Shown here: piece by piece, positions 53,409 to 63,333 of the stretch
How the letters are laid out: every line of letters starts with the position of its first letter
How positions within the stretch are numbered: position 1 is the stretch's first letter
Assembly (NCBI GenBank): GCA_938075415.1
Contig: CALJHC010000040.1
Location: 25,538 to 89,537, forward strand
Direction of reading: 5' to 3'
Origin: an uncultured Rubripirellula sp.
Lineage (GTDB): Bacteria > Planctomycetota > Planctomycetia > Pirellulales > Pirellulaceae
Length of the DNA: 64,000 bases
The notes under the pieces: generated by a model
The model's input: only the letters and a program-made list of their open reading frames with translations
Database searches by the model: none
What the model was told of the DNA's origin: nothing
Program-made: the position numbers and the translations under genes

Positions 53409-54941
53409 CTAGAAGTCAATTTTGTACTTCTGAACCATACTTCGGCGAACTGAGGCAGTAGTCTCGTCGATGCCTTGCCAAATCTGTTGAACAGAAGCTG
53501 CACCGGCCGTTCTCTCCTGGCCACGGATGATGGCATCGGTCCGTCCTTTTTCCTGCAGCGAGGCTCGTCCAGCACCGACACCTACGGTCACTCCCTGAGG
53601 CCCGTAATAGGATCCGTACCCTGCATTGGCACGGTACCCGCCCATCGTCCCGTAATATCCACCCGAACCGGCATTGTTGCTGGCGGTGCGAACACTCGAT
53701 CGCATACCCACACCCTTCATGGCCGCTTCGGCATCACGAAATGAGGATGCGACATAGACGCCGTAGTCCAGCATTTCCTGGTCCACATTCAGGATGGGCA
53801 GTCGGTCAATCTTACGTGCATATTTGTCGTACCACATGGCTGCTTGGCCAAAGGTTTTCACTTGATCTCGCTTCGGTTTTTCTCGCAAGTCATCGACCAG
53901 TGAGCTCACCGAATTCCAGTACTGCTGGGTGGCAAGAAGCTTGGCGTTGCCCTCGGGGTCCGATCCGGGCGAGGCCGCGTCGAACATGGAATCATGCAGC
54001 GCCGGGGGCAGTTCCAAAATGCTCATGACACGGCGGATACCATTGACAGAAAATTTTCCTCGAAGCAAGAACGTATTGCCGTCGATCGAAGGTGTCCACT
54101 CGCGTAGGTCATCAATCATGCCACCCTGCTTCTCTAAAACACCAATCAACAATGCCTTGCCAACACTGGCGAGAATCTCGGGCGACTCATTGAAGTCGAC
54201 GCGGATGGCTCCAACGGATTCATCACCCATGGTGATTCCGAGTGTGATCCCCTGAGTGCCGCTCAACAGCTTTGCCAGCGGTTCAATTGGCAGGCCCGCG
54301 TCCTTCAAAACGGAGGATTCTTGGATGCGAGTTTTGATTTCTGCAGGTGATAACAATCCCTCAACATCCATCGCCATGATGATGGGACTGCCGACTTTGG
54401 TAGCATAGCTAAAGGCTTGTTCGAGATAGGGAGAGAGTTGATCGCCGGAGTTAATGTCTGTGGAACGCAGCCAGCGGCTAACATCTTGGCGATTGGCTGG
54501 CGTGTAGGTGCCGAGCATTTCAGGCGTCATTTGAAGAACAAAAAGGTCATTCGGCAGCCGCGCTGCGGATCGACCTTCAATGGTGTCCATCGAGCCACCA
54601 AATCGTTGTGCGACTGTGGTGACATTCTGTTCTTTGTTCATTCGAATAAAAGCCAATTCCCAAAGCGAATCACCAAACTCGTGATCGGTGCGGCCCGCCA
54701 AGGCAACTTCGGTCGCATCGGGTGGTAAAGCAGAGACCCCGGCGTCAAAGGCGGACTTGCGTCTCGCTTCCCAACGCTCACGATTCGCGACGCGCGAGCC
54801 GAACATCTTTTCCGCGTTAATCAGGACCAGTGTGTTGGCGTCTGCTGGGATTCTCGCTCGCATCCCTTTGAATTGCGCTTGAGCAAGGGAGGGCAACAGC
54901 GAACAGGCCAGCAATGGTAAAGCAGCGACCAGACGATTCAT
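53409..54941 (-). CDS. Secreted hypothetical protein with Gly/Tyr-rich C-terminal region
   Basis: A 510-residue secreted protein from ATG 54941, with signal peptide NRLVAALPLLACSLLPSLAQA. The mature part begins FKGMRARIPADANTLVLINAEKMFGS. It is a mixed alpha/beta protein over about residues 25-400 (for example ALPPDATEVALAGRTDHE, SPIIMAMDVEGLLSPAEI). Near residues 425-470 it turns into a low-complexity stretch (GSGGYYGTMGGYRANAGYGS), then ends in a short helical tail. I do not recognise the family. The frame opens to 55127, but the earlier 62 residues lack a signal. GAGAG before the chosen ATG supports it. Confidence 0.82.
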   Translation of the reverse strand: MNRLVAALPLLACSLLPSLAQAQFKGMRARIPADANTLVLINAEKMFGSRVANRERWEARRKSAFDAGVSALPPDATEVALAGRTDHEFGDSLWELAFIRMNKEQNVTTVAQRFGGSMDTIEGRSAARLPNDLFVLQMTPEMLGTYTPANRQDVSRWLRSTDINSGDQLSPYLEQAFSYATKVGSPIIMAMDVEGLLSPAEIKTRIQESSVLKDAGLPIEPLAKLLSGTQGITLGITMGDESVGAIRVDFNESPEILASVGKALLIGVLEKQGGMIDDLREWTPSIDGNTFLLRGKFSVNGIRRVMSILELPPALHDSMFDAASPGSDPEGNAKLLATQQYWNSVSSLVDDLREKPKRDQVKTFGQAAMWYDKYARKIDRLPILNVDQEMLDYGVYVASSFRDAEAAMKGVGMRSSVRTASNNAGSGGYYGTMGGYRANAGYGSYYGPQGVTVGVGAGRASLQEKGRTDAIIRGQERTAGAASVQQIWQGIDETTASVRRSMVQKYKIDF

Positions 54942-54980
54942 CTCAACTCTCGATATCTGTGGTATTGAATGGAGTGGCGC

Positions 54981-54986
54981 ATTGTA
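54981..54986 (-). promoter_or_regulatory. Candidate -10 element for Gly/Tyr-rich protein gene
   Basis: The minus strand reads TTGGTTACAATGCG. TACAAT lies about 40 bases before ATG 54941. No good -35 hexamer is visible at the usual distance, so this is a weak call. Confidence 0.3.
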
Positions 54987-55347
54987 ACCAATTTTTTGGC
55001 GAAAATGATACATGCGGAGCGGAATAAATCGCGGGTTGCACTCCTCAAGCGACGGCATTATCCGCAAAAGCACACTCTTCCCCGACTCGTGCCTCCACTC
55101 TTTGTTGTCGATGCGTGGCAGCGTCACCAGGCAATACGTTCGTACAATGAAGCATTCTGAGGGTGGGGTATCGATCGTCAGTGTGGAAAGTATGCCACTT
55201 GTTCAACATTCAGAGGGTTTGGTTGCTGGGTCTTTGCGGTGGCCGAAAACATGACAGCGGAGTCCATGGTTGCCAGCAGTACGAATCAGAATACCAAAGG
55301 TCCAAAGCCAAGTTCCAGCACTTTGACTCGCCTCGCCAAAGGAGATC

Positions 55348-55368
55348 CACAAGACCTTCGGTCTTGTG
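55348..55368 (-). terminator. Perfect 9-bp hairpin downstream of channel gene
   Basis: CACAAGACC-TTC-GGTCTTGTG is a perfect stem of nine pairs with a three-base loop. On the minus strand it lies about 127 bases after the ion-channel stop. There is no T-run. Confidence 0.45.
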
Positions 55369-55495
55369 TGATTCCTCCCGGCGAATGGATGATGTGATTT
55401 TTCCATTCGCTGCCACACAGTTCCCTGAATCATTCCAACCTCGAGGGACCTCCCCATCCTGACGATTCTGCGAATGCATTGGTACCACGCAAGAC

Positions 55496-56254
55496 TCAAA
55501 TCTCGTCCGAGACTTCTGTTTCGGTCTTCCCTTCTCGTAAGGTGGCCAGTCTCTGGTCCTCGATTTGCTGTGTGACCTGCACGCCAACCATTCGTGCAAT
55601 CACAATCCCGACGTAAAGTTGTCCCGCCATGGCTTCAAGATTAGCCAGCGTTCTCGCCAGATTGCTAAGTGGAGTGATGTCGCCATATCCGAGCGTGGTG
55701 AGTGTGACATTGCTAAAGTAGATCAAGTCACACACCATCTGTTGCCTTACGCCCAATGCGATGTAGTTCGGGATATTGAATGAGTTAGGTTGCCACACTT
55801 CAATTATCGAATAAACCAACGCCCAAATAAGAGCTAACAGGAAATAGATGCAGACGGCACCCAGAATCCGATCGGTGTCAATTCTTCCGCTTTGAAAAAC
55901 ACTGCGGGACAGAGCGTGAACAAGCGAGAAGAAGATCGCAAGGTAGCAAGTGTAGACGATTATCAATAAGACTCGCGATGGTTGGAATTCAGCAAATATT
56001 GACGCGGACAATGCAATGACACCGGTGGTGATCGCAAAGTATTGGGTCCATCGCAACTGCGATAGCGATCGCATGGCTGACACAACAACGGTAAAGAAAA
56101 GCAGATTAAAAATCGTTCGATTGACATTGGAGGTGTCATTCAAAACGGCTTGTCCAACAATGATTCCAACCAGAGCAATCAATAATTCAAGATGCCGTAA
56201 ACGCTGGAAAGTGCCAGGCTTTTTTGCTTGCGGTTCCGATACGGGTTGATTCAT
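55496..56254 (-). CDS. Potassium-channel-like membrane protein (Ion_trans_2)
   Basis: A 252-residue membrane protein with about six helices: LELLIALVGIIVGQAVL, IFNLLFFTVVVSAM, YFAITTGVIALSASIF, VLLIIVYTCYLAIFFSLVHAL, ILGAVCIYFLLALIWALVYSI and the last around LEAMAGQLYVGIVIARMVG. The pore loop carries the selectivity signature in SNVTLTTLGYGDITPLS (TLGYGD). A cytoplasmic acidic tail follows. It probably conducts potassium and may be gated by tail binding. It is 54 bases downstream of the RND pump gene on the same strand, with a hairpin in between. Confidence 0.88.
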   Translation of the reverse strand: MNQPVSEPQAKKPGTFQRLRHLELLIALVGIIVGQAVLNDTSNVNRTIFNLLFFTVVVSAMRSLSQLRWTQYFAITTGVIALSASIFAEFQPSRVLLIIVYTCYLAIFFSLVHALSRSVFQSGRIDTDRILGAVCIYFLLALIWALVYSIIEVWQPNSFNIPNYIALGVRQQMVCDLIYFSNVTLTTLGYGDITPLSNLARTLANLEAMAGQLYVGIVIARMVGVQVTQQIEDQRLATLREGKTETEVSDEI

Positions 56255-56283
56255 CGGTGTGGGTCGCTGATCGAAAGTTATTT

Positions 56284-56303
56284 TCGCGACTGCTACGTCG
56301 CGA
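56284..56303 (-). terminator. Hairpin between RND pump and channel genes
   Basis: TCGCGAC and GTCGCGA pair perfectly across a six-base loop. On the minus strand it starts six bases after the pump stop and lies 30 bases before the channel start. With no T-run on that strand it may only partly end or process the transcript. Confidence 0.45.
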
Positions 56304-56308
56304 TTGGA

Positions 56309-59300
56309 CTATGCCTCGGTTGTGTCATTCGAGGCGGTCGTGGTGGCGTCGCCGCCGATGGCGGTTGATGCTTTCTTGCTCTTTCTTAGTTCAGAAAGAC
56401 TTTGGAAGACAACAAAGAATGTTGGCACAAACATCAGGGAGAAAAATGTGGCGGCGATCATACCACCGACAACTGCATTGCCGACGGCTTGACGACTTGC
56501 TGCCCCGGCACCTGAAGCAAATAGCAACGGCAGGAATCCAAGGATCGAGGAGACGGCGGTCATTAGAATCGCTCTGAACCGGAGCCGCGCCGCGTTGCGG
56601 GCTGCTTCGCGAATCGGTTTTCCTTCTCTACGCTCTTGGCTTGCGAATTCCACGATCAAAATTGCATTTTTACTGGCAAGAGCAACTAACAGAACGATTC
56701 CGATTTGCGTGTAGGTATTGTTGTCTGCGTTGCGCAGTACCAAGGCGAGAGCGACGCCTAGGGCAGCAAGCGGAACGACAGCGATCACCGCAGCCGGGCT
56801 GGTCCAACTTTCATACTGTGCAGCTAAAACCAAGAACACCGCAAGGATAGCAAGCAAAAAGATGATAGCCTGCCCGCTCCCGGCCTGCTTTTCCTGAAGG
56901 GACATGCCGGTCCATTCGTATCCAAAGCCAGGGGGTAGTCTTGAATCAGCCATTTCCTCCATCATGCCCAATGCCTGTCCAGAGCTGATGCCAGCAGCGG
57001 GTGACCCTGTGACTGATGCACTCGGGTAAAGCTTGTAACGCTGGACCACGGAGGGACCCACCATCTCCTTCACTTTGACAATGGAGCTGATGGGCACCAT
57101 TTTGCCACTGATGTCACGGACGTCCAGCTTTTCGATGTCCTCGGGTGATGCTCGGAATTGTGGTTCGGCCTGCACACGCACCTGATAGGGGCGGTTGTTG
57201 TAAGTGAAATCGTTCACGTACGCCGAACCTAAATAGGCTTGCAGGGTGCTGAAGACCGTTTGCAGTGGAATGTTCATCGCCTTGGCTTTCACCCGATCGA
57301 CATCTGCAAAAAGCTGGGGTTCGTTAGCACGAAAAGTTGTGTTGAGCCCGGCGAGGTTTGATTGGTCGTTGCCAGCTTGAACAAGGTCCTGAGCGGTGTT
57401 TTGTAATTGGGTGTAGTTCGCGCCACCCTTGTTTAACACTTCCATCTGAAACCCGCCAGCGTTTCCAAGCCCATCAATGGGTGGCGGTAAAAAAGGAAAC
57501 ACGATGGCATCTTCTACCTTGGAAAAACGCTGTCTCATTTGAGTCGCAATTGAACGAATCTGCGTCTCGGGCGTCGTTCGTTCATCCCAAGGATCCAAGA
57601 TGACAATCGAGAAGCCGAGGTTCGAGCCAGCGTATCCGCCCAGCAGCGAGTAACCAGCGATGGAAAGCGTGTCGGAGACCCCTGGGATTTTTTTGTAGTC
57701 CTCGTTCAGTTTGTTCATGACTGAGGTGGTTCGCTCGGTCGACGCCGCATCCGGCAATTGAACATTAACGAACAGATAACCCTGATCTTCGGGCGGAACA
57801 AAACCGGTGGGAAGCGAGGTTAATAAAAATCCGGTCGTTGCAATCAGCCCGCCGTAGCCTACCAACACAAGTACGACTAGTCGCACGAACCAACTGACGA
57901 CAAAGCTGTATACCGTAGTTGCACCATCAAACCCTCGGTTGAAAAGTCGGAAGCCGATAAATCGTGCCGCTTTGGGTTTCCGCAGCACAATTGCACACAA
58001 GGCGGGGCTGAGTGTTAAGGCGTTTACCGTGCTGATCAGTACAGCTGCCGAAATCGTGAGCGCAAATTGCCGAAAGAGCTGCCCGGTAATGCCACCCATG
58101 AAAGCACTGGGGATAAAAACCGCTAGCAGTACCAACGTCGTTGCGATTACTGGCCCTGTGATTTCTTCCATCGCCTTAACGGCGGCATCCCTGGGGCTTA
58201 GGCCTTCGGAAAGGTGGCGTGTGCAGTTTTCGACCACCACGATTGCATCATCCACCACAACGCCGATTGCCAGCACGATTCCAAATAATGACAACATGTT
58301 GATCGAAAACCCAATCACATTCATGACTGCGAAGGTGCCGATCAGGGAAACGGGGATGGCAATGACGGGAACAATCGTTGATCGCCAATCCTGAAGAAAA
58401 ATGAAGATCACGAGAACCACCAAGACCACCGCAACGAATAGGGTCTCGTACACTTCAGAAATGGAAGCTTGAACGAAAAGCGTTGTATCGAAGGCGATGT
58501 CGTAATCGATGCCGCTTGGCCAGTTATTGCTCTCACGTAACTCGGCCATCTTTGATCGGATCAGTTTTGCGGTGGTCAGTGCATTGGCCCCCGGAAGTTG
58601 ATAGATCGCGACTGAGGCGGATGGCTTCCCGTTGAATTTTGAGTCAAACGTGTAGTTCTTGCCGCCCAATTCAACTCGACCCACGTCACCCACGGTCAGC
58701 GTTCGTCCATCTTCACCGGTCCGTATGATGATGTCTTCAAATTCCTTGACATCTGACAGGCGACCTTTTGCATTCACCGAGAATTGAAATGCAGTGCCAG
58801 CAGGAGCCGGCGGCGCGCCAATTTGCCCGGCTGCCACCTGCACATTCTGCTCTTTGATCGCACTGAGGACATCGTCGGTGGTAAGCCCCCGTTGTTTCAG
58901 CTTTTGAGGATCAAGCCAGATCCTCATGCTATAGTCCCCCGCGCCAAAGACAGTGACATCACCAACCCCGGCAATGCGGCTTAATTCATCTTTGACATTC
59001 AGGGCATAGTTGCTCAGGTACAGAGCATCAACGTCATCAGAACGAGATTCGAGGGCAATGAACTGAAGAATCTGTGTGGAGCGTTTCTTGGTCGTGATTC
59101 CTTGGGCGCGAACCTGCTGCGGCAGTTGAGGTTCTGCGATAGCGACCCGGTTCTGCACCAAAACGGACGCGATGTCCATGTCAGTCCCAAGCTCAAATGT
59201 CACAGTGAGGTTGTAACTGCCGTCGTTCGCGCTTTTAGATGACATGTACAACATGCCTTCCACGCCGTTGACTTGCTGCTCAATTGGAGCCGCCACTGTT

Positions 59301-59476
59301 TCGGCAATCGTGGTTGCATTGCCACCAGGGTAGATTGCGGTAACCGCGACAGTGGGTGGCGCGACCTCAGGGAATTTGGCAATTGGCAAAGCGCCAAATG
59401 ATACAAATCCGGCAATCACTATGATGATTGAGATGACAGTTGCGAAGATTGGCCGATAGATAAAGAAACGCGACAT
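56309..59476 (-). CDS. RND multidrug efflux pump inner-membrane subunit (HAE1 family, AcrB-like)
   Basis: A 1055-residue proton-driven transporter of the AcrB/MexB type. N-terminal MSRFFIYRPIFATVISIIIVIAG is the first helix. The proton-relay pair is D409-D410 in VLAIGVVVDDAIVVVEN, and the second-half Lys is in LVALASKNAILIVEFAS. Porter-domain segments include FPEVAPPTVAVTAIYPGGN and ATEE-like QDWRSTIVPVIAIPVSLIGTF. Length is normal and both duplicated halves are present. It lies downstream of its adaptor (161-base gap) on the same strand. No outer-membrane TolC-type gene or regulator is present nearby, so the third component must be encoded elsewhere. Confidence 0.96.
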   Translation of the reverse strand: MSRFFIYRPIFATVISIIIVIAGFVSFGALPIAKFPEVAPPTVAVTAIYPGGNATTIAETVAAPIEQQVNGVEGMLYMSSKSANDGSYNLTVTFELGTDMDIASVLVQNRVAIAEPQLPQQVRAQGITTKKRSTQILQFIALESRSDDVDALYLSNYALNVKDELSRIAGVGDVTVFGAGDYSMRIWLDPQKLKQRGLTTDDVLSAIKEQNVQVAAGQIGAPPAPAGTAFQFSVNAKGRLSDVKEFEDIIIRTGEDGRTLTVGDVGRVELGGKNYTFDSKFNGKPSASVAIYQLPGANALTTAKLIRSKMAELRESNNWPSGIDYDIAFDTTLFVQASISEVYETLFVAVVLVVLVIFIFLQDWRSTIVPVIAIPVSLIGTFAVMNVIGFSINMLSLFGIVLAIGVVVDDAIVVVENCTRHLSEGLSPRDAAVKAMEEITGPVIATTLVLLAVFIPSAFMGGITGQLFRQFALTISAAVLISTVNALTLSPALCAIVLRKPKAARFIGFRLFNRGFDGATTVYSFVVSWFVRLVVLVLVGYGGLIATTGFLLTSLPTGFVPPEDQGYLFVNVQLPDAASTERTTSVMNKLNEDYKKIPGVSDTLSIAGYSLLGGYAGSNLGFSIVILDPWDERTTPETQIRSIATQMRQRFSKVEDAIVFPFLPPPIDGLGNAGGFQMEVLNKGGANYTQLQNTAQDLVQAGNDQSNLAGLNTTFRANEPQLFADVDRVKAKAMNIPLQTVFSTLQAYLGSAYVNDFTYNNRPYQVRVQAEPQFRASPEDIEKLDVRDISGKMVPISSIVKVKEMVGPSVVQRYKLYPSASVTGSPAAGISSGQALGMMEEMADSRLPPGFGYEWTGMSLQEKQAGSGQAIIFLLAILAVFLVLAAQYESWTSPAAVIAVVPLAALGVALALVLRNADNNTYTQIGIVLLVALASKNAILIVEFASQERREGKPIREAARNAARLRFRAILMTAVSSILGFLPLLFASGAGAASRQAVGNAVVGGMIAATFFSLMFVPTFFVVFQSLSELRKSKKASTAIGGDATTTASNDTTEA

Positions 59477-59505
59477 CTGGTGCTCGATTTCCGTGATGCA
59501 ATCCG

Positions 59506-59524
59506 AAGAGGTCGACGACCTCTT
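59506..59524 (-). other. Hairpin between adaptor and pump genes
   Basis: AAGAGGTC-GAC-GACCTCTT is a perfect eight-pair stem, 30 bases upstream of the pump start. A direct repeat of TTTCGGACTC (59538 and 59553) lies beside it. It may affect the ratio of pump to adaptor. Confidence 0.5.
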
Positions 59525-59637
59525 TTGGATTCTATGATTTCGGACTCTTAGGTTTCGGACTCAATAATGATTTCGAAGCTTGATTTGGAAGGTTTCAGAC
59601 TTCGTGTTTTCAAGCTTCATTTTTTTAGACTTCATCT

Positions 59638-61035
59638 TTAAGGGGCAGGCGTCTTTGGCGACGTTGTGCTCGCCGATGCTTCATCGGTCGGTGTGGCTGA
59701 AGAACCAACCTGCGACCCATTTGCAGGTGTTACTGCTGAGGCAGTGTCTGGTTGACCGCGACCACGAAGCAAGGCTTCGGCGTCGACCGAGAGTTGCTTC
59801 AAGGTCGGAACAACTTTGAGCCCTGCTCGAGCACGCTGAAGTCCGTTGATGATGACTTGGTCGTCATCTTTCAAGCCACTTTGGATGATCGCCCATCCGC
59901 TCACCGTTTGACCCACAATCACACTAGTTTGAGTGACCTCATTGCTTTCAGTCACCGTCATGACAAATGACCCTTGGCCGTTGCGAGTTAACGCCACCTC
60001 AGGAATCAATAGCGATTCGACCGATTCTTCCGCTGGGATTCGGACGGTGACAAATAGCCCGGGAAGCAGTTGGCGGTCAATGTTTTCGAAAGAAGCTCGG
60101 AGTCCCAGCGTGCCGGTGTCGGATTCAATTCCCGCTTGATCGACGTAATCGAGTTCACCTTCAAAAGGGAATCCGTCATCAGTTTCGCGGCGGAGATAAA
60201 CTTTCTTTCCACGCCATTTATCTTTTCCCGAATTGATTTCAATTTGGTTTTCAGTCTGAGCCAACTCTCTCGCTTTCATGAATTCGAGCAGGCTGCGATC
60301 GCTGATGCTAAAGTTGGCAAAGATGGTTTCGTCATTAACGACTGTCGCTAAGCGATCCCCATTTTCCACCAAGTTTCCCAACTTGAAAAACGTTTTGGTG
60401 ATGGAGCCCTTGATGGGAGCATGGACATCGGTGTAGTCAAGATCCAGCTTTGCCTGATCCTCTGTTGCGACTGCACTACCCAGGTTAGCGTTAGCGGCAA
60501 GGACGTCTGCTTTTCCGGATTCCAAGTTAGCAAGTGCTGCTTTGTTGGCTGCGAACGCTTTCTGGTACTGTGCTTCGGAGCTTGCATTCTGTTTTTTGAG
60601 TGCCTCCTCACGTTGCAATTCCAGTGCGGCCCGATCGGACTCGGCTTTCAGGGTCGCAACACGTGCTTCCTTGACTTGGATATCTGCCTTTGCCGCTTCA
60701 ACCTTGGCTGCCGCTGATTGGTAAACCGCTTCGTATTGATCCGGTTCGATCTTGTAGAGCACCGAGCCCTTCTCCACCGGTTCGCCTGGTTGGAAGTCAA
60801 GCTGTTGGATGAATCCGCGGACTCTTGCTCGGACATCGGCTTCTTCGGAAGCCTCTGTACGCCCTGTTTGCTCAAGAAATGGTGTGATTTTGCTGCGAAC
60901 CGGTAAGGCCGTTGTCACTGTGGGTGGCGGCGGTGGCACGTATTCATTCGTTGGACGTGTGCACCCTGTTGGGCAGGTGGCGAAGCCCAGAACGACGAGA
61001 AGGCTCGCGGTCTGAAAAAGCTTGGTTTTGTTCAT
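59638..61035 (-). CDS. RND efflux periplasmic adaptor subunit (AcrA/MexA-like)
   Basis: A 465-residue membrane fusion protein from ATG 61035. A short signal (SLLVVLGFATCPTGC) suggests a lipoprotein, Cys near residue 25. The lipoyl half-motifs are seen in ADVRARVRGFIQQLDFQPGEPVEKGSVLY and the matching VHAPIKGSITKTFFKLGNLVENG, with an alpha-helical hairpin between them (about 100-190). The beta-barrel domain follows, and the C-terminal 45 residues are a Ser/Thr/Pro/Ala-rich tail (NGSQVGSSATPTDEAS) that is longer than usual. It links the pump to an outer-membrane channel. The first gene of the pump operon. Confidence 0.95.
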   Translation of the reverse strand: MNKTKLFQTASLLVVLGFATCPTGCTRPTNEYVPPPPPTVTTALPVRSKITPFLEQTGRTEASEEADVRARVRGFIQQLDFQPGEPVEKGSVLYKIEPDQYEAVYQSAAAKVEAAKADIQVKEARVATLKAESDRAALELQREEALKKQNASSEAQYQKAFAANKAALANLESGKADVLAANANLGSAVATEDQAKLDLDYTDVHAPIKGSITKTFFKLGNLVENGDRLATVVNDETIFANFSISDRSLLEFMKARELAQTENQIEINSGKDKWRGKKVYLRRETDDGFPFEGELDYVDQAGIESDTGTLGLRASFENIDRQLLPGLFVTVRIPAEESVESLLIPEVALTRNGQGSFVMTVTESNEVTQTSVIVGQTVSGWAIIQSGLKDDDQVIINGLQRARAGLKVVPTLKQLSVDAEALLRGRGQPDTASAVTPANGSQVGSSATPTDEASASTTSPKTPAP

Positions 61036-62790
61036 CCAGTCAACTCGATGAGAGAGGTATCCAAAAAATGGGGACGCCACCCACTGAGGGATGTGAAGCA
61101 GCGGTTCATGATGCGCACCAGTCTAGGCTTGCTGACGCAGTTTTAGGAGTCGGGCTGCGGCATAATCGAGAAAAGAAGTGATTAAATCAGCAAGGTGGTA
61201 TTGGTTTGAAAGCTGTTGCAATCAGTGGCAAGTCCTATTTCCAGCAAAGGCCATCAAGTCGGTGAACGATTCTGTTTTGGAATGCCTCCAGAAATACTTT
61301 TTTTATGTCACCACTAACGCTATCGCCAACGCCGTCGCAATTAGCCCTCGCATCATGTTTCAAACCCTCTGCCAACCAAGATCGTGAACGATGCAGATCG
61401 GAAAAATTGTCCGTCTTTTTTGGTGTAGGCAAATTCCCGTCCCTAAGTGGTGCCAAGTCATCAACACGATGATCGAGCTTATCGTGTTGGTCGCTGGCAC
61501 TTAGCCCACCTTAAGCTTGGGACCCACAATGACCAGCAGGCTTGGCGGAAACCCGATATTCATCAGCCCCACAACGCTGAAGAAAATCAGGCAAAAAAGC
61601 AGGCATACCGAGTGGGTATGACAAATATCGAAAAAACCTGGCGTTGGGACATGTGCTAGGTCCGCCGTAAGTGTGTAATCAGCTGAGGTTGGGCCGCTGA
61701 TTGTCGCGTAGAAGTGCACCCGAAACGTTGGCGTGCAGGATGGAAGTGATCCGCGAGTTTCTTGCAAGCTGTTTGGCGGGTTTCTTCAACACCTGCATGG
61801 ACTTAATGCAGCACAAGGGTGCGAGTTGGATTCGAAGGGTCCGCCCCTGGCCTGGTGTCTTTGAGTTCGGAGTGGAGCGAATTAACCGTGGACGTGGCGT
61901 GAACTAGCCATGACGCTCAAAAGCTTGATTGTTACCGGGTATCGAAATGACTGTCAGCTTTCAACTTACCTGCAAGACCGTTCCCAATATTTTGTGAACG
62001 CTCCCTGCTGCGACAGTTTCAACAAGAGGCATCGAAATGGAAGACCGTGTGGTTGCTGCAAGGCTCGGCAGTACCAGTCGCTGCCACTGTGATAGGGTGC
62101 CATATTGCAATCCTAGTCAGACGCATTGATTCAGCGATTGAGCCAAACCCCTATGCCGACAAATCACGCCGCAATTATTACCACCTGCTTCTCACGGTAG
62201 GGTGTAATTGTGAGGTAAGTGCTTTCGCAATCTCCAGATAGAGAGCGTCAATGATGGCCAAGGCTGATGCGCATACTGCCGGCACCACCGTGGCGTTCCC
62301 AGCCGAGTCAATGCAGCATTACTTCTTAAAATCAAGGTTCCTCGATTCGAAGGACACGTATTTTCGCAAAGCCTTGAGAATCCATCGGAGTTCTCAACTC
62401 GCCAAGGGTCCCCGAACCCGAACTGTGCATTGGCTGAAATGTCGGCTGAAATGTCGAAGTCAACGACCCTCACGGATTAGCGAATTTGCAGTGCTGCTAC
62501 TGAGTTCATTTTGCGGGCAGCAGGCATTCAATAATTGCTTTTGAGTACCTGTGCAGATCGCTTCGAACAAACCCCATCTAGCTGTCTTTCCACTCCCGCT
62601 CGGGCGTGCGACAATGCCGAGGGATGTCTCCAAAGACGACTGGACGGCCAGTTCGCGTTCCCGTCCACTCTGAATTGGTTGTGAAATCAGTGGTGTTTGG
62701 TCTACCACAATCTTGGAATGGCATCGAAAGCTTACGACCGGCTCTCTGGAAATTTAAATCAATTCTTCTTTTGCCCACCCGGTGATAACC
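61036..62790. other. Longest non-coding gap in the window (1.75 kb)
   Basis: This lies upstream of the efflux operon and of the small secreted protein gene. It has no supported gene; several short frames on both strands overlap and lack features. A 12-bp tandem duplication (GGCTGAAATGTC) lies at 62433-62456. No regulator of the efflux operon is present. Confidence 0.5.
62433..62456. repeat. 12-bp tandem duplication
   Basis: GGCTGAAATGTC occurs twice without a gap. It is intergenic. Confidence 0.88.
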
Positions 62791-63333
62791 ATGCTTATAC
62801 GTGATCGATTATCTGCCTTGCTTGGTGTCGCGTTGGTTCTTTGCTTGTCTGTCTTTTGGCTGAACCCAGCGCAGTCTGGATCGAAAAAGAAAGACAGGGA
62901 TCGTGGTGACAGCTTTGGTTTTACGGAAAGTTCGCTTTTCGGTTCCTACGCTGCCTCTGGATACGCAAATGGTTTTCAATCGCGTTCAATTGGAGTTGTT
63001 GAATTCGACGGCAATGGCGGAGTTATCAAGCTTGTTGTCGTCAATGCAAGTAATGGGGAGGGTGGTCGACGCTTGATCGAAGTGGCATCGACCGGTACTT
63101 ACACCGTGAACGCCTCTGGCGTCGGAGTGATGTACATGACCGACACGTTTTCGAGTGGTCAAACCAACCAAACCACGATGGACTTTGTCATTAACACCAA
63201 CTCGAGCGATGAGTACAGCGATGGGCTTTTGGCTCAAGAGATCACTTGTCTTCAACGCGAGGCAGGTACAACCGCCTCACTCATCGAACATTCCCTAACA
63301 CGCCGAAACCTTCAGGTTGATCACGACGACTGA
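62791..63333 (+). CDS. Small secreted protein, hypothetical
   Basis: A 180-residue secreted protein from ATG 62791 (GTG 62782 is possible). Signal helix LSALLGVALVLCLSVFWLNPAQS is followed by a basic linker (GSKKKDRDRGDSFG) and a beta-rich domain: FTESSLFGSYAASGYANG, IGVVEFDGNGGVIKLVVVN, ASTGTYTVNASGVGVMYMTD. This resembles small beta-barrel secreted proteins of unknown function found near surface genes. It has no operon partner. Function is unknown. Confidence 0.72.
   Translation: MLIRDRLSALLGVALVLCLSVFWLNPAQSGSKKKDRDRGDSFGFTESSLFGSYAASGYANGFQSRSIGVVEFDGNGGVIKLVVVNASNGEGGRRLIEVASTGTYTVNASGVGVMYMTDTFSSGQTNQTTMDFVINTNSSDEYSDGLLAQEITCLQREAGTTASLIEHSLTRRNLQVDHDD

Larger units (their letters stand above)
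54942..55495. other. Non-coding gap with candidate promoter and hairpin
   Basis: About 550 bases between two minus-strand genes, with no supported gene. It holds a TACAAT-type -10 box (54981-54986, minus) and the hairpin at 55348-55368. Confidence 0.5.
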
